51,520 bases of DNA from Actinomycetota bacterium (GCA_021324595.1 JAJPIV010000160.1:1-51520); one strand, 5' to 3'; positions 16,673 through 27,400 are shown, numbered from the stretch's first letter. Notes: generated by a model not told the origin, from the sequence alone. A program made the numbers and translations.

Positions 16673-17071
16673 TCAGGGCAGCACGGCGACGCCCTGGAGC
16701 TCGACCAGCGCCGCGGCGTCCCACAGCCGGGACACGCCGACCGCGGCCATGGCCGGGTAGCGCGGGCCGGCGAGCCGCCGCCAGGCCGCGCCGATCTCGC
16801 GGCCATGCGCCCTGTAGTCCGCCAGGTCGGTGGCGTAGATCGTGACGCTGGCCAGGTGCTCCGGCCCGCCGCCGGCCGCGCGCAGCGCGGCGAGCAGGTT
16901 CGCGAGCGCCCGCTCGAACTGCGCGGCGACGTCGTCCCCGGTGATCGCCCCCGAGCCGTCCGTCGCCGTCTGGCCCGCGAGGAAGACCAGGCGGCCCGCC
17001 GGGGCCACGACCGCGTGGCTGAACCCTGACGGCGCGGCGAGCCCGGGCGGGTTGACCGGCTCGGCCGTCAC
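16673..17071 (-). CDS. Rid (YjgF/YER057c/UK114) family protein, coupled to the 2-aminobenzoyl-CoA enzyme
   Basis: A 132-residue Rid-family protein with the typical [19 protein letters not shown] opening, the [18 protein letters not shown] helix and the [11 protein letters not shown] strand. Archetypal RidA deaminates reactive enamine/imine intermediates and uses a conserved Arg in a PAR motif to hold the substrate carboxylate. Here the equivalent stretch reads [12 protein letters not shown], with Met instead of Arg, so it is not a standard RidA. Its GTG start overlaps the stop of the monooxygenase/reductase gene by four bases. A role in handling the enamine product of that enzyme is an inference: the product is a CoA thioester with no free carboxylate, which would fit loss of the Arg. 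Confidence 0.85.
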   Translation of the reverse strand: MTAEPVNPPGLAAPSGFSHAVVAPAGRLVFLAGQTATDGSGAITGDDVAAQFERALANLLAALRAAGGGPEHLASVTIYATDLADYRAHGREIGAAWRRLAGPRYPAMAAVGVSRLWDAAALVELQGVAVLP

Positions 17072-19512
17072 GGGGCCGCTCCCGCCGGGCCGGCGGGCCT
17101 GGCGGCCACCGGGCCGCAGCCGGGCAGGCGAGCCTGGCCGTCACGGGGCCGCCATCGGGCGTGGCGGGTCCGGCCGGCGCCTGCGCTCAGGTCGCGGATG
17201 AGCTGGAGCCGGGGCTTGGGGCCGTCGGCCCGCCCGGCCTGCGGCGGCCTGCTGCCGGCCTGCCACGGGTCGGGCCACCGCGCGCCCGGGCCGTGGTAGC
17301 CCTGCGCGGCGGCCGCGTGCAGCGTCCAGTTCGGATCCCACAGGTGCGCGCGGCCCACCGCGCACAGGTCGGCGCGGCCGGCCAGGATGATCGAGTTCAC
17401 GTCGTCGTAGGAGGAGATCAGGCCGACTGCGATCGTGGCGATCCCGGCCTGGTTCCTGATCGCGTCGGCGAACGGGGTCTGGTACGAGCGGCCGAACGCG
17501 GGCCGCTCATCGGGCGTGACCTGGCCGGTCGAGACGTCGATCGCGTCGGCCCCGGCCCGCGCGAACGCCCGCGCGATCGCCACGGCGTCCGGCGCGGCGA
17601 TCCCGCCGTCCGCCCAGTCGGTGGCCGATATCCGCACCGTCATCGGGCGGTCCGCGGGCCAGGCCTCGCGCATGGCCGTGAACACCTCCAGCGGATAGCG
17701 CAGCCGCCCCGCCAGGTCGCCCCCGTACCGGTCGGCCCGGCGGTTGGTGAGCGGGGAGATGAACGAGGACAGCAGGTAGCCGTGGGCGCAGTGCAGCTCC
17801 AGCAGGTCGAACCCGGCGCGCTGCGCGGCCCGGGTCGCCGCGACGAACTGCTCCCTGATCTCGTCCATCTCGCCGACCGTCAGCTCGCGCGGGACCTGGC
17901 TGACCCCGGGCCGGTAGGGGACCGGCGATGGGGCGACCAGCGGCCAGTTCCCCTCTTCCAGCGGCTCGTCCATGCCCTCCCACATCAGCCGGGTCGAGCC
18001 CTTCCGGCCGGAGTGGCCCAGCTGCAGGCCGATCCTCGCGGTCGAGTGCCGGTGCACGAAGCCGGTGATGCGCGCCCATGCGGCCTCGTGCGCGGGCGCG
18101 TACAGCCCGGCGCAGCCCGGCGTGATCCGGCCCGGCGCGCTCACGCAGACCATCTCGGTCATCACCAGGGCCGCACCGCCGAGGGCCTTCCCGCCGAGGT
18201 GGACCAGGTGGAAGTCGGACGGGGTGCCGTCGGCCGCCGAGTACATGTCCATGGCCGAGACGACCACCCGGTTCTTCAGGCTCAGGCCGCGGAGCGAGAA
18301 CGGCTGGAACATCGGCGGCACGACCTCGCCGGAGCCCCAGCCGCGCCGCGCGCACTGCCGGGCGAACCACGCGTCGGCGCGCGCGGTGAACTCGGGGTCG
18401 CGCAGGCGCAGGTTGCCGTGGGTGACGCGGCGGCTGCGGGTGATGATGTTGAACGCGAACTGCTCGGGATCCTGGTGAACGTACTGGCCGAGGTCCTCGA
18501 ACCACTCCAGGCTGGCCTGGGCGGCCCGCTGGGTGGAGGCGACCACCGGCCGGCGCTCGGCCTCGTAGGCGCCGAGGGCGGCGTCTAGCCCGCTGTTCTC
18601 GTTCAGGCACGCGGCCAGGGCCAGCGCGTCCTCCATCGCCAGCTTGGTCCCCGAGCCGATGGAGAAGTGCGCGGTATGCGCCGCGTCGCCGAGCAGCACG
18701 ATGTTGCGGTGGCGCCAGCTCTCGCAGCGCAGCGTCGCGAAGCTGATCCACCGGGAGTTGTTGGCCTCGATCCGGTGGCCGCCCAGGATGCCGGAGAGCA
18801 GGCCGGCGATCCGCTCGATGGAGGCCCCGTCGGACTCGCCGGGCGGCAGGTCCGCGGGGGCCAGGCCGGCGAATCCCGCCGCCGCCCACACGTCCTCGTG
18901 CATCTCCACGATGAACGTGCTGCCGGCCGCGTCGTACGGGTAGCCGTGGACCTGCATCACGCCGTGGGGCGTGTCGACGATGAAGAACTTGAACGCATCG
19001 AAGACCAGGTCGGTGCCGAGCCAGATGTACTTGCAGCGGCGCACGTCGAGGCTCGGCCGGAACGCGCCGGCGAACGCCGCCCTGGTGGCCGAGTTCGCCC
19101 CGTCCGCCGCGACCACGAGGTCGTGGCCGGCCGCCAGCCGGGCAGGGTCCGGGGCCGGGGCGCCGAAGCGCATGGCGACGCCGAGGCCCGCGCAGCGCTC
19201 CTGGAGGATCTGCAGCAGCCGCCGCCGGCTGAGCGCCGCGAAGCCGTGCCCGCCGCTGGTGATCACCTGGCCGCGGTAGTGGACGTCGATGTCGTCCCAC
19301 CGCGCGAACTCGCGCTCCATCGCCGAGAAGATGCAAGGGTCGGCGTGCTCGATGCCGCCGAGGGTCTCGTCGGAGAAGACCACGCCGAAGCCGAACGTGT
19401 CGTCGGGTGCGTTCCGCTCCCAGACCGTGATCTCATGTGCCGGGTCGAGCTGCTTGACCAGCGCCGCGAGGTAGAGCCCGCCCGGCCCGCCGCCGATGAC
19501 CGCGATCCGCAC
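17068..19512 (-). CDS. 2-aminobenzoyl-CoA (salicylyl-CoA) monooxygenase/reductase, FAD + OYE fusion
   Basis: The 814-residue protein is a natural fusion. Residues 1 to ~390 form a flavoprotein monooxygenase ([12 protein letters not shown] at the N-terminus, [13 protein letters not shown] as the second FAD motif). From ~397 an old-yellow-enzyme FMN domain begins at [20 protein letters not shown], with catalytic [23 protein letters not shown] and a C-terminal AVGLISS. This architecture is that of the 2-aminobenzoyl-CoA monooxygenase/reductase of Azoarcus, often annotated salicylyl-CoA 5-hydroxylase/oxidoreductase. It hydroxylates and then reduces the ring of 2-aminobenzoyl-CoA. The last ~45 residues are Pro/Arg-rich and unlike the family. 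The GTG start is leaderless behind a clear promoter; a CoA ligase and a Rid protein follow. Confidence 0.9.
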   Translation of the reverse strand: MRIAVIGGGPGGLYLAALVKQLDPAHEITVWERNAPDDTFGFGVVFSDETLGGIEHADPCIFSAMEREFARWDDIDVHYRGQVITSGGHGFAALSRRRLLQILQERCAGLGVAMRFGAPAPDPARLAAGHDLVVAADGANSATRAAFAGAFRPSLDVRRCKYIWLGTDLVFDAFKFFIVDTPHGVMQVHGYPYDAAGSTFIVEMHEDVWAAAGFAGLAPADLPPGESDGASIERIAGLLSGILGGHRIEANNSRWISFATLRCESWRHRNIVLLGDAAHTAHFSIGSGTKLAMEDALALAACLNENSGLDAALGAYEAERRPVVASTQRAAQASLEWFEDLGQYVHQDPEQFAFNIITRSRRVTHGNLRLRDPEFTARADAWFARQCARRGWGSGEVVPPMFQPFSLRGLSLKNRVVVSAMDMYSAADGTPSDFHLVHLGGKALGGAALVMTEMVCVSAPGRITPGCAGLYAPAHEAAWARITGFVHRHSTARIGLQLGHSGRKGSTRLMWEGMDEPLEEGNWPLVAPSPVPYRPGVSQVPRELTVGEMDEIREQFVAATRAAQRAGFDLLELHCAHGYLLSSFISPLTNRRADRYGGDLAGRLRYPLEVFTAMREAWPADRPMTVRISATDWADGGIAAPDAVAIARAFARAGADAIDVSTGQVTPDERPAFGRSYQTPFADAIRNQAGIATIAVGLISSYDDVNSIILAGRADLCAVGRAHLWDPNWTLHAAAAQGYHGPGARWPDPWQAGSRPPQAGRADGPKPRLQLIRDLSAGAGRTRHARWRPRDGQARLPGCGPVAARPAGPAGAAP

Positions 19513-19548
19513 GCCCCGACGCTACGGGCCGTTTCGGCGGGCCGTCAA
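19513..19548 (-). promoter_or_regulatory. Promoter of the 2-aminobenzoyl-CoA module (leaderless)
   Basis: Minus strand: TTGACG (19548-19543) as -35, an 18-base spacer, TAGCGT (19524-19519) as -10, then six bases to the GTG at 19512. No Shine-Dalgarno sequence is present, so the mRNA probably begins at the start codon. Confidence 0.65.
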
Positions 19549-19674
19549 CGTGCCGGCCATGGCCGGGACCCGCCCCGGCCGCGTGGCCTGCGGGAGCGCC
19601 GCCGGAGCCCGGCCTCCGGCCCGCGCGCCGCAGCGGCGCATCCGGCTGCGGGAGCCGACACGCCGGGAGGGTCG

Positions 19675-19710
19675 TTGGGAACCGGGGGAACTGTGGCTAC
19701 CGTGTGAATC
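19675..19710 (+). promoter_or_regulatory. ftsK promoter (leaderless)
   Basis: TTGGGA (19675-19680), a 17-base spacer and TACCGT (19698-19703) precede the ATG at 19711 by seven bases. No ribosome binding site is visible. Confidence 0.55.
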
Positions 19711-22659
19711 ATGGCGACTCGTGCGCCCCGGGGTGCGGCGCGCCCTGACACCGGAGCGGCTGGTCGCCGGCCCAGGGGCGGCCCGGCGGGCCGTGCCTCC
19801 GGCGGGTCCGGGGCGGCATCCCGCGGCGGGCGGGCACGCGGTGCCGCCGGCACCCGGACCGGGGCCGCGCGGGCGGGGGGAGGGCGGAACGGCCCCCGCG
19901 CCGCCGGCCGCGCCCGGGCGTACCGCGGCCGCGCGGCCGGCGGCGGCCTGGCGGCCCGCCTGCGCGGGTCGGCGAACCCGGTGCTGATCCTGGCCGGCTG
20001 GATCCTCACGGCGATCATCGCGATCTGGGCCGAGCTGGCCTCCGGCGTGGGCTGGACGGCCAGGCTCTTCGGTGATCACGCCCGAGACCTGGACCCGGCG
20101 CACCGCCGCGACGGGGCGGGCCTGGCCGTGCTCGGCGCGGCGGTCGTCGCATCGGGCACGGTCTGGTGGCACATGGGCACCCCGGTCGGGCAGATCCTGA
20201 CCGGGTTCGTCCGGGGCACGTTCGGGGCCGGGGCCTGGGCGGTCCCGGTCCTGCTGGCCCTGCTCGCCTGGCGGCTGCTGCGCCACCCTGACCGGAACGC
20301 GCAGACCGCGCGGATGGTGATCGGCTGGTGCGCGCTTGTCGTCGGCGCCCTCGGCGTCGTCCACATCGCGATGGGCAGCCCGACGCTGGCGTCCGGTGGC
20401 GCGGCGATGCGCTCCTCGGGCGGGCTGATCGGCTATGCCGTCTCGGCGCCCCTGGTCGCGCTGCTGTCGGCGTGGCTGGCGGTCCCGCTGCTGGCGCTGC
20501 TGTCCGCCTTCGGCGTCCTGGTGATCACCGGGACGCCGGTGCACCGGATCCCGGACCGGTTCGGCGAGCTGGCGTTCCTGCTCCGCCGGGCGCGCGGCGG
20601 GCTCGACGACACCGCGGGCACCAGCGCGGCCGACGATCGGGCCGCGCCCAGGCTCGGCGGGCGGGGCGGCCCCGGGGCGATCGAGGGCGGGGACCATCAG
20701 CGGCCCTATGACACGCCGCTGGTCGGCGGGCTGGTGCCACGGGGCCGGGCCGGCGGGCCCGCCCGGCCTGCCGGGGCCGGGCCGTCCTCCGGCCCCGCCC
20801 CGGCAGGCGATGACGGAGGCGCGGCGGACGGCCCCGGGCGCCCCGGCCGCCGCCCGGGGGACGGGCCTGCGGTGCCGCGCAGGTCCTCCGACGATGAGGT
20901 GATCGCCGAGGCGCTGATGTTCGGCGCGCCGGAGGAGGATCAGGACGCGGACCCGGCGGGATGGGGCGCCGGGGCGCCGGGTGCCGCCGGGCGCCCGGGC
21001 TCGGGGGCCGAGACGTCGTGGCGGGCCGCCTGGTTCGGCGCCGGCGCCCCGGACGGCGGCGCGCCGGGGGCCGGCGCGTCCCCCGGCCCCGCCGGCGGGG
21101 CCGGGGGCGGCATCGGCCGGGGCGCCGCGGGGCCGGGCGAGGGCAGGCCCGGTACCAGCCGGGTCGGCGAGCAGCTCACGCTGCCGGCCACCTCGTCGAG
21201 CTACACGCTGCCGCCGGCGGCCCTGCTCAAGCCGGGCAGCGCGCCCAGGGTGCGGACCCGCGCGAACGAGGTGGTGGTCGAGGCGCTCACGATGGTGCTC
21301 GACCAGTTCGACGTGGACGCCCAGGTGACCGGCTTCACCCGCGGGCCGACCGTCACCCGCTACGCGATCGAGCTCGGCCCGGGCGTGAAGGTCGAGCGGG
21401 TCACCGCGCTGTCGAAGAACATCGCCTACGCGGTCAAGAGCGCCGATGTGCGGATACTGTCACCAATTCCCGGCAAGTCCGCGATCGGCATCGAGATCCC
21501 CAACGCCGACCGCGAGATCGTGAGCCTGGGCGACGTCCTGCGCTCGCCGGTCGCCGAGTCCGACCATCACCCGATGGTCGTCGGCCTCGGCAAGGACGTC
21601 GAGGGCCGCACGGTCGTGGCCAACCTGGCGAAGATGCCGCACATGCTCATCGCCGGGGCGACCGGGGCGGGGAAGAGCACCTGCATCAACGGGCTGATCA
21701 CCTCGATCCTGCTGCGCGCCACGCCCGGCGAGGTGCGGCTGATCCTCATCGACCCCAAGCGCGTCGAGCTGGCCGCCTACCAGGGCATCCCGCACCTGAT
21801 CACCCCGATCATCACCAGCCCCAAGCGCGCGGCCGACGCCCTGCAGTGGGTGGTCGGCGAGATGGACCGCCGGTACGACGACCTGGCGGCGACCGGGTTC
21901 CGGCACGTCGATGACTTCAACAAGGCGGTGCGCAACGGCAAGGTCAGCGCGCCGCCGGGCAGCGAGCGCGAGTACCTGCCCTACCCCTACCTGCTGGTGA
22001 TCGTCGACGAGCTCGCCGACCTCATGATGGTGTCGCCGCGGGACGTGGAGGACGCCATCGTCCGGATCACCCAGCTGGCCCGGGCCGCCGGCATCCACCT
22101 CGTGCTGGCCACGCAGCGGCCGAGCGTCGACGTGGTGACCGGGCTGATCAAGGCGAACGTGCCGTCCCGGCTGGCCTTCGCCACCTCCAGCCTCACCGAC
22201 AGCCGCGTGATCCTCGACCAGCCGGGAGCCGAGAAGCTGATCGGGCAGGGCGACGCGCTGTTCCTGCCGATGGGCGCCAGCAAGCCGATCCGGCTGCAGA
22301 ACGCCTACGTCACGGAGAAGGAGATCCGCGAGGTCGTCGCCCACTGCAAGCGCCAGGCGCAGCCCGACTACCGCGAGGACGTGGCCACCGCCGAGGGCAG
22401 GCAGCGCGACGTCGACGCGGACATCGGCGACGACCTGGACCTGCTGCTGCAGGCCGCGGAGCTGGTGGTGAGCACCCAGTTCGGCTCCACCTCGATGCTC
22501 CAGCGCAAGCTGCGGGTCGGATTCGCCAAGGCGGGCCGGCTCATGGACCTGCTGGAGAGCAGGGGAGTGGTCGGGCCGAGCGAGGGCTCCAAGGCCAGGG
22601 ACGTCCTGGTCCGGCCCGACGACCTGCCCGAGCTCCTCGACTCCCTGCGCGGCTCCTGA
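19711..22659 (+). CDS. ftsK: DNA translocase FtsK/SpoIIIE
   Basis: A 982-residue translocase that pumps chromosomal DNA through the closing septum. After a basic, Ala/Gly/Arg-rich N-terminus (~80 residues), four to five membrane segments run from about residue 88 to 275. A long Pro/Gly/Ala-rich linker follows to ~490. The motor domain has Walker [10 protein letters not shown] (649-657), Walker [13 protein letters not shown] (Asp766), and [25 protein letters not shown]. The C-terminal winged-helix gamma domain, which reads chromosome polarity, begins near [20 protein letters not shown]. The low-complexity parts are typical of high-GC actinobacteria. Confidence 0.95.
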   Translation: MATRAPRGAARPDTGAAGRRPRGGPAGRASGGSGAASRGGRARGAAGTRTGAARAGGGRNGPRAAGRARAYRGRAAGGGLAARLRGSANPVLILAGWILTAIIAIWAELASGVGWTARLFGDHARDLDPAHRRDGAGLAVLGAAVVASGTVWWHMGTPVGQILTGFVRGTFGAGAWAVPVLLALLAWRLLRHPDRNAQTARMVIGWCALVVGALGVVHIAMGSPTLASGGAAMRSSGGLIGYAVSAPLVALLSAWLAVPLLALLSAFGVLVITGTPVHRIPDRFGELAFLLRRARGGLDDTAGTSAADDRAAPRLGGRGGPGAIEGGDHQRPYDTPLVGGLVPRGRAGGPARPAGAGPSSGPAPAGDDGGAADGPGRPGRRPGDGPAVPRRSSDDEVIAEALMFGAPEEDQDADPAGWGAGAPGAAGRPGSGAETSWRAAWFGAGAPDGGAPGAGASPGPAGGAGGGIGRGAAGPGEGRPGTSRVGEQLTLPATSSSYTLPPAALLKPGSAPRVRTRANEVVVEALTMVLDQFDVDAQVTGFTRGPTVTRYAIELGPGVKVERVTALSKNIAYAVKSADVRILSPIPGKSAIGIEIPNADREIVSLGDVLRSPVAESDHHPMVVGLGKDVEGRTVVANLAKMPHMLIAGATGAGKSTCINGLITSILLRATPGEVRLILIDPKRVELAAYQGIPHLITPIITSPKRAADALQWVVGEMDRRYDDLAATGFRHVDDFNKAVRNGKVSAPPGSEREYLPYPYLLVIVDELADLMMVSPRDVEDAIVRITQLARAAGIHLVLATQRPSVDVVTGLIKANVPSRLAFATSSLTDSRVILDQPGAEKLIGQGDALFLPMGASKPIRLQNAYVTEKEIREVVAHCKRQAQPDYREDVATAEGRQRDVDADIGDDLDLLLQAAELVVSTQFGSTSMLQRKLRVGFAKAGRLMDLLESRGVVGPSEGSKARDVLVRPDDLPELLDSLRGS

Positions 22660-22664
22660 CCGCC

Positions 22665-22680
22665 CGGCGGCTCGCCGCCG
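22665..22680. terminator. Hairpin after ftsK
   Basis: CGGCGG (22665-22670) and CCGCCG (22675-22680) pair over a CTCG loop five bases after the ftsK stop codon. There is no U tract. The remaining gap to rodZ contains a possible -10, TACACT (22843-22848), and a second hairpin CCCCTG-CGCT-CAGGGG (22859-22874) in the presumed rodZ leader. Confidence 0.4.
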
Positions 22681-22950
22681 ATGACCGCCGCCTGACCAGC
22701 CCGTGGCCCAAGCCGGGTCATCGGGGGGGTGTTCCCGTCCCCGGAGGCGGGCATCACGGGGGCGGCTCGCGCCTTCGCGCGGCGGGCCGCACAGGCCGGC
22801 CGGCGACCGGAGCGCCACGCCGCTGATTCGTAGCCGGATGTCTACACTGAGTTACCAGCCCCTGCGCTCAGGGGAACGGGGGAGCGGGATCGGATCGATG
22901 TGCCCGAGAGCAGTCGGTCAGCGGCTGACCGCGGAACGGGGAGGCGCGGC

Positions 22951-23688
22951 GTGAGCATCGGCGAGACGCTGGCAGCCGGGCGCCGGCAGTCGGGGCTGAC
23001 CATCACCCAGGTGAGCCAGCGGACCTGCATCAGGGAGACGATCATCCGGGGCATCGAACGGGGTGACTTCTCCGGCTGCGGGGGGGACTTCTACGCGCGC
23101 GGCCACATTCGCAGCATCGCGCGGGTGATCGGGCTCGACCCCGGGCCGCTGATCGATGAGTATGACGCGACGATGGGCGCGCCGGAGGCGATCAGCGCCG
23201 CCGAGGTGTTCCAGCCGGTCACGCCCGTGAAGCTGAAGGAACGGCGCCGGCCGAACTGGACGGCGGCCATGTCGGTCGCGGTGATCGCCATCGGGGGCAT
23301 CTTCGCCTACCAGCACTTCGCCGGGCCGGCCGGCCCGGTCCCCCCGGCGGCCGCGAAGCCGCCCGCCGTGCCCCACCGGACTCAGCTGGAGGCCGGCCGC
23401 GCCAAGCGTGCCGGGCATCCGGCCGCCGCCCGCCACGGCCACCGTCGGCTGGACATCAGCCTGACCGCCACGCAGAACTGCTGGGTCCAGCTCACCTCCG
23501 CGACCGGGACGACGATCTTCAGCGGCGTGATCTACGCGGGCGCGTCCGTGCACTGGATCGAGCAGCACGCGGTCACGCTGGTGGTGGGGAACCCGGCGGC
23601 GGTCCGGCTGCGGGTGAACGGCAGGAATCCCATCCCTCCCGGCTCGGTGACCACCGTCACGCTCGCCCTGCGCCCGCGCAGAGCCTGA
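22951..23688 (+). CDS. rodZ: RodZ-like helix-turn-helix membrane protein
   Basis: The 245-residue protein has an N-terminal HTH_25 domain (SIGETLAAGRRQSGLTITQV through RGIERGDFS and FYARGHIRSIARVIGLD), a single membrane segment near residues 105-125 (AMSVAVIAIGGIFAYQHFAG), a Pro/Ala-rich spacer, and a C-terminal DUF4115-type domain (DISLTATQNCWVQLTSATG). RodZ links MreB-type cytoskeleton to cell wall synthesis in rods; in actinobacteria a cell-envelope role is assumed. GTG 22951 is preceded by GGGGAGG at 6 bases; ATG 22900 is in frame but lacks such a site. The order ftsK-rodZ-rimO-pgsA is conserved in the phylum. Confidence 0.85.
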   Translation: MSIGETLAAGRRQSGLTITQVSQRTCIRETIIRGIERGDFSGCGGDFYARGHIRSIARVIGLDPGPLIDEYDATMGAPEAISAAEVFQPVTPVKLKERRRPNWTAAMSVAVIAIGGIFAYQHFAGPAGPVPPAAAKPPAVPHRTQLEAGRAKRAGHPAAARHGHRRLDISLTATQNCWVQLTSATGTTIFSGVIYAGASVHWIEQHAVTLVVGNPAAVRLRVNGRNPIPPGSVTTVTLALRPRRA

Positions 23689-23766
23689 CCTGGCGGCGCA
23701 GGTGGGCGTGCTCACGGCCCCGGACCGGCGCTCCGGGCAGGCGGCCGGCTGCCGTAGTCTGCCGGT

Positions 23767-25368
23767 GTGCGATCGAGCGGCTCCGCGACCCCGCCCGCAG
23801 GCGCCGGCCGGACGGCGCGCCTGGTGACGCTCGGCTGCGCGCGGAACGAGGGCGACTCCGAGGAGCTCGCCGCGCGCCTGGAGGCGGGCGGGTGGCGGCT
23901 CACCGACGGCGAGGCCGATGTGGTGATCGTCAACACCTGCGGGTTCATCCAGGCGGCCAAGCAGGAGTCGATCGACGAGCTGCTGGCCGCGGCCGGCTCC
24001 GGCGCCGCCGTGGTGGCGGCGGGCTGCCTGGCTGAGCGGTACGGCGCCGCGCTCGCCCAGGAGCTGCCCGAGGCGCAGGTGCTCAGCTTCGACGACTACC
24101 CGGGCATCGCCGAGCGCCTGCGGGACGTGGCCGCGGGCAGGCGGTGGCCCGCGCACCAGCCGCGGGACCGGCGCGGGCTCCTGCCGATCGCCCCGGCCGA
24201 CCGCCCGTCCGCGGCCGTCGGCCAGGTGCCCGGTCACGGCGTGGTCAGGCCCCGCGCCGCGGCGGCGGGAGGCCTCGACCCGGCGCCGCCCGGGCCGGCC
24301 CGGGCCACCGTCACCACGGCGGCGCCGGAGCCGGCCGCCGCCGGTGCCCCCGCCCCGGCGGCCGGGCCCGGGTGGCTGCGCGAGTCCCCGGTGCTGCGGC
24401 GCCGCCTCGGCGACGGGGTCGTCGCCCCGCTCAAGATCGCGTCCGGGTGCGACCGGCGGTGCAGCTTTTGCGCGATCCCCGCGTTCCGCGGCGCGTTCGT
24501 GTCCCGCCCGCCCGCCGACCTGCTGGCCGAGGCGCGCTGGCTGGCCGGCCAGGGCGTCCGCGAGCTGCTCCTGGTGAGCGAGAACTCGACGTCCTACGGC
24601 AAGGACCTCGGCGACGTGCGGCTGCTGGAGTCGCTGCTGCCCGATCTGGCGGCCGTGCCCGGCATCAGGCGGGTACGGGTCAGCTACCTGCAGCCGGCCG
24701 AGCTGCGCCCGGGGCTGATCGAGGTGATCGCCTCAGCCCCCGGAGTGGCCGCCTACTTCGACCTGTCGTTCCAGCACGCCAGCGGGACCGTGCTGCGGGC
24801 GATGCGGCGGTTCGGCGACGCGAGCCGCTTCCTCGACCTGATCGGGCAGATCCGGGAGCGCGCGCCGGCGGCGGGCATCAGGTCCAACTTCATCGTCGGG
24901 TTCCCGGGGGAGACCAGGGCGGACTTCGACGCGCTCGCCCGGTTCCTCGAGGCCGCCCGGCTGGACGCGATCGGCATCTTCGGCTACTCCGACGAGGACG
25001 GGACGGCCGCCTCCGGGCTGCCCGGCCACCTCCCCGAGGAGGAGATCGCCCGCCGGGTGGAGGAACTGGCCGGCCTGGCCGACGAGCTGATGGACCAGCG
25101 GGCCGCCGAGCGGGTCGGTGAGGCCCAGGACGTGCTGATCGAGGAGCGGCTGCCGGCGCCTCGTGGCCGGGGCTGGCGATACGGCGGCCGCGCCGAGCAC
25201 CAGGCGCCGGAGGTGGATGGCGCCACGCTGGTGCGATCGGACCGCCCGCTGGCGATCGGCGAGATCGTGCGGGTGCGCGTGACCGGCTCGGAGGGGGTGG
25301 ACCTGAGGGCCGGCCCGGCGGATGGGCACGAGAACGGCCGTCCGGGACCGCCCGGCGGGCTTGGCTGA
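23767..25368 (+). CDS. rimO: Ribosomal protein S12 methylthiotransferase
   Basis: A 533-residue radical SAM enzyme that methylthiolates Asp in ribosomal protein S12. The UPF0004 domain carries its three cluster ligands at Cys24 (LGCARNEGD), Cys58 (NTCGF) and Cys87 (AAGCLAERY). The radical SAM motif CDRRCSFC has Cys228, Cys232 and Cys235, followed by [16 protein letters not shown] domain closes the protein. The linker between the two cluster domains (about 115-215) contains a long Ala/Pro-rich insertion, making the protein about 40-80 residues longer than most. The start GTG 23767 follows TAGTCT (23755-23760) by six bases, so it is probably leaderless. Confidence 0.94.
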   Translation: MRSSGSATPPAGAGRTARLVTLGCARNEGDSEELAARLEAGGWRLTDGEADVVIVNTCGFIQAAKQESIDELLAAAGSGAAVVAAGCLAERYGAALAQELPEAQVLSFDDYPGIAERLRDVAAGRRWPAHQPRDRRGLLPIAPADRPSAAVGQVPGHGVVRPRAAAAGGLDPAPPGPARATVTTAAPEPAAAGAPAPAAGPGWLRESPVLRRRLGDGVVAPLKIASGCDRRCSFCAIPAFRGAFVSRPPADLLAEARWLAGQGVRELLLVSENSTSYGKDLGDVRLLESLLPDLAAVPGIRRVRVSYLQPAELRPGLIEVIASAPGVAAYFDLSFQHASGTVLRAMRRFGDASRFLDLIGQIRERAPAAGIRSNFIVGFPGETRADFDALARFLEAARLDAIGIFGYSDEDGTAASGLPGHLPEEEIARRVEELAGLADELMDQRAAERVGEAQDVLIEERLPAPRGRGWRYGGRAEHQAPEVDGATLVRSDRPLAIGEIVRVRVTGSEGVDLRAGPADGHENGRPGPPGGLG

Positions 25369-25450
25369 ACCGCGGTGCCCCGCCGGGCCCGTTCCCCCGG
25401 GGAGTCCCCGAGACCTGGGGCCGGGATCGCCGGCCGGCGCGGAGAGCGCC

Positions 25451-26122
25451 GTGGCGCCGCCGCGAGCTGCCGCTGGCCTGGGGCGGGAGGCGAACGGCGG
25501 GGCGGCGGCGCCGCCCGGCTGGGTGAACGTTCCCAACGCGCTGACCGTGCTGCGGTTCGCGCTCGTTCCGGTGTTCGTGGGCTTCCTGGTCACCGGTGGC
25601 GCGGGATGGCGAGTCGCCGCGTTCGCCGTGTTCGCGGTCGCCTCCGCGACGGACCTGCTCGACGGCGAGCTGGCCAGGCGCAGCGGGCTGGTCACCGACT
25701 TCGGGAAGATCGCCGACCCGATCGCCGACAAGGCCCTCACCGGGTCGGCCCTGGTCACCCTGTCGGCGCTGGGCGAGCTGCCGTGGTGGGTGACGGCGAT
25801 CATCGCCGTGCGCGAGGTCGGCGTGACGGTCCTGCGGTTCTGGGTGATCCGGCACGGCATCATCCCGGCGAGCAGGGGGGGCAAGGTCAAGACCGTCCTG
25901 CAGATGACCGCGATCGGGCTCTACGTGCTGCCGATCGGCCTCGCCTGGGCGAAGGAGACGATCATGGCGATCGCGGTCGTGGTGACGGTGGTGACCGGCG
26001 CCGACTACGTGGCCCGCGCCGTCCGGCTCCGGCGGGCGGTGCCACGCCGCAGGTCCCCCGAGGAGGCGGCGCGCGGCCGGGCTGCGGAGGCCGGTGGCGG
26101 CCGGGACGGCAGCGCCCGGTGA
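25451..26122 (+). CDS. pgsA: CDP-diacylglycerol-glycerol-3-phosphate 3-phosphatidyltransferase
   Basis: An integral membrane enzyme with the CDP-alcohol phosphotransferase motif DG(x)2AR(x)8G(x)3D(x)3D, seen as DGELAR-RSGLVTDF-GKIADPIAD. VNVPNALTVLRFALVPVF starts the first membrane helix. It makes phosphatidylglycerolphosphate in the cytoplasmic membrane. GTG 25451 is chosen because GGAG (25441-25444) lies six bases upstream; ATG 25322 would extend the protein by 43 Pro/Gly-rich residues and overlap rimO by 47 bases. The C-terminal tail is hydrophilic. The stop overlaps the cinA start by four bases. Confidence 0.9.
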   Translation: MAPPRAAAGLGREANGGAAAPPGWVNVPNALTVLRFALVPVFVGFLVTGGAGWRVAAFAVFAVASATDLLDGELARRSGLVTDFGKIADPIADKALTGSALVTLSALGELPWWVTAIIAVREVGVTVLRFWVIRHGIIPASRGGKVKTVLQMTAIGLYVLPIGLAWAKETIMAIAVVVTVVTGADYVARAVRLRRAVPRRRSPEEAARGRAAEAGGGRDGSAR

Positions 26123-26703
26123 GGCCGACGGGGCCGGTGCCCGCCCGGCCCGGTGAGCCGGCCGCCGCCGCGATCCGCATGCTCGCGCGGCGCGGGCTGA
26201 CGGTCGGCACGGCGGAGTCGCTGACCGGCGGTCTCGTGGCGGCCGCGCTGACCGCCGTGCCCGGCGCCTCCGCGGTCTTCCGCGGCGCCATCGTGGCCTA
26301 TGCCACCGACCTGAAGGCCACGCTTCTCGGCGTCCCCGCCGAGCTGCTCGGCCGGGTCGGCGCGGTCCACCCGGACGTGGCAGTCGCCATGGCGGCCGGC
26401 GCCCGGCGCCGTCTCGGCGTCTCGGTCGCCCTGGCGACCACCGGGGTGGCCGGGCCCGAGCCTGCGGATGGCCAGCCGGTCGGCACCGTGCACATCGCGG
26501 TCAGCATGCCGGCGTCCTCGGTGCACCGTGCCCTGCGCCTGGCCGGCGACCGCGCTCAGATCCGGGAGAGGACCGTGCTCGACTTGCTGGGGCTGCTGGT
26601 CGATGCGCTCACCGCGACCGCGCCCGGACCCGGCTGGACGCCATCCCAGCCGCCCGGCCCTCCGCCTTCCCCGCCGCCCGGCCGCCCGGAAGACGGCGAT
26701 TGA
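26119..26703 (+). CDS. cinA: CinA-family nicotinamide-nucleotide amidohydrolase (PncC type)
   Basis: The 194-residue protein is the stand-alone CinA C-terminal domain: [20 protein letters not shown], the [17 protein letters not shown] segment, and [22 protein letters not shown]. It lacks the MoaB-like N-terminal domain. In bacteria this domain deamidates nicotinamide mononucleotide in NAD salvage. GTG 26119 overlaps the pgsA stop (GTGA). The last ~25 residues are Pro-rich. Its position before clgR is the usual one in actinobacteria. Confidence 0.9.
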   Translation: MRPTGPVPARPGEPAAAAIRMLARRGLTVGTAESLTGGLVAAALTAVPGASAVFRGAIVAYATDLKATLLGVPAELLGRVGAVHPDVAVAMAAGARRRLGVSVALATTGVAGPEPADGQPVGTVHIAVSMPASSVHRALRLAGDRAQIRERTVLDLLGLLVDALTATAPGPGWTPSQPPGPPPSPPPGRPEDGD

Positions 26704-26812
26704 TTACAGCGTTACTTCTCAGGAACACGCGCTGGTGCCCTCTCCCGTACTGTCGGTAAAGCCAGGTACGGTGGAGGTGTGGGCCGGGAAGCCTCGGGAA
26801 GGGATTGCGACG

Positions 26813-27400
26813 ATGGTCCTGCTTCGTCACTTGCTTGGTGACGCGCTGCGCCGGCTGCGGCTGCGGCAGGGTCGCACCCTCCGCGAGGTCTCGGCCTCGG
26901 CGCGGGTGTCGCTCGGCTACCTGTCGGAGGTGGAGCGCGGCCAGAAGGAGGCCTCCTCCGAGCTGCTCGCCGCGATCTGCTCCGCGCTGGGCACGCCGCT
27001 CTCTCAGGTGCTGCGGGAGGTCTCCGACAACTTCGCGCTCGCCGAGCTGCAGAGTGAGCCGGTGTTCGCCGACGTGATCGAGCCGGGCATCGAGGTCGCC
27101 GGCGCCGGGCGCGCCCCGGAGCACGGGCGGCACGAGGCGGGGGAGCCCGTGGCGGTCGGTCCCGGTGCGGGCGCCGGCCGCGCCCGGCCCGCCGTCGCGG
27201 TGCCCTCGGCCGCGGGGATGGGCCACCTCGGGCGCGTCGGTCCGGCCCGCCTGAGCGCCGCCCCGGTCGGGGCGGTCGCCCAGATCGCAGTCCCGGGCGG
27301 GGCGGCGCTGCCGCTCGGGCCCGGGATCCGGGTGGACGAGCCGGTCTTCGACCAGGTGAGCAGGTCGGCCCGCGAGATCTCGAACATGGTCCCCGTCTGA
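26813..27400 (+). CDS. clgR: ClgR-type helix-turn-helix regulator of proteolysis
   Basis: The 195-residue protein begins with a Cro/C1-type HTH ([40 protein letters not shown]) that closely matches ClgR of Streptomyces and mycobacteria, an activator of clp protease, chaperone and repair genes. A Gly/Ala/Pro-rich middle region (~100-150) precedes a short conserved end, [20 protein letters not shown] 26813 is preceded by GGGAAGGGA about 9 bases upstream. A possible -10, TACGGT (26767-26772), lies 40 bases before. No C-terminal Leu-Ala-Ala degradation tag is visible. Confidence 0.88.
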   Translation: MVLLRHLLGDALRRLRLRQGRTLREVSASARVSLGYLSEVERGQKEASSELLAAICSALGTPLSQVLREVSDNFALAELQSEPVFADVIEPGIEVAGAGRAPEHGRHEAGEPVAVGPGAGAGRARPAVAVPSAAGMGHLGRVGPARLSAAPVGAVAQIAVPGGAALPLGPGIRVDEPVFDQVSRSAREISNMVPV

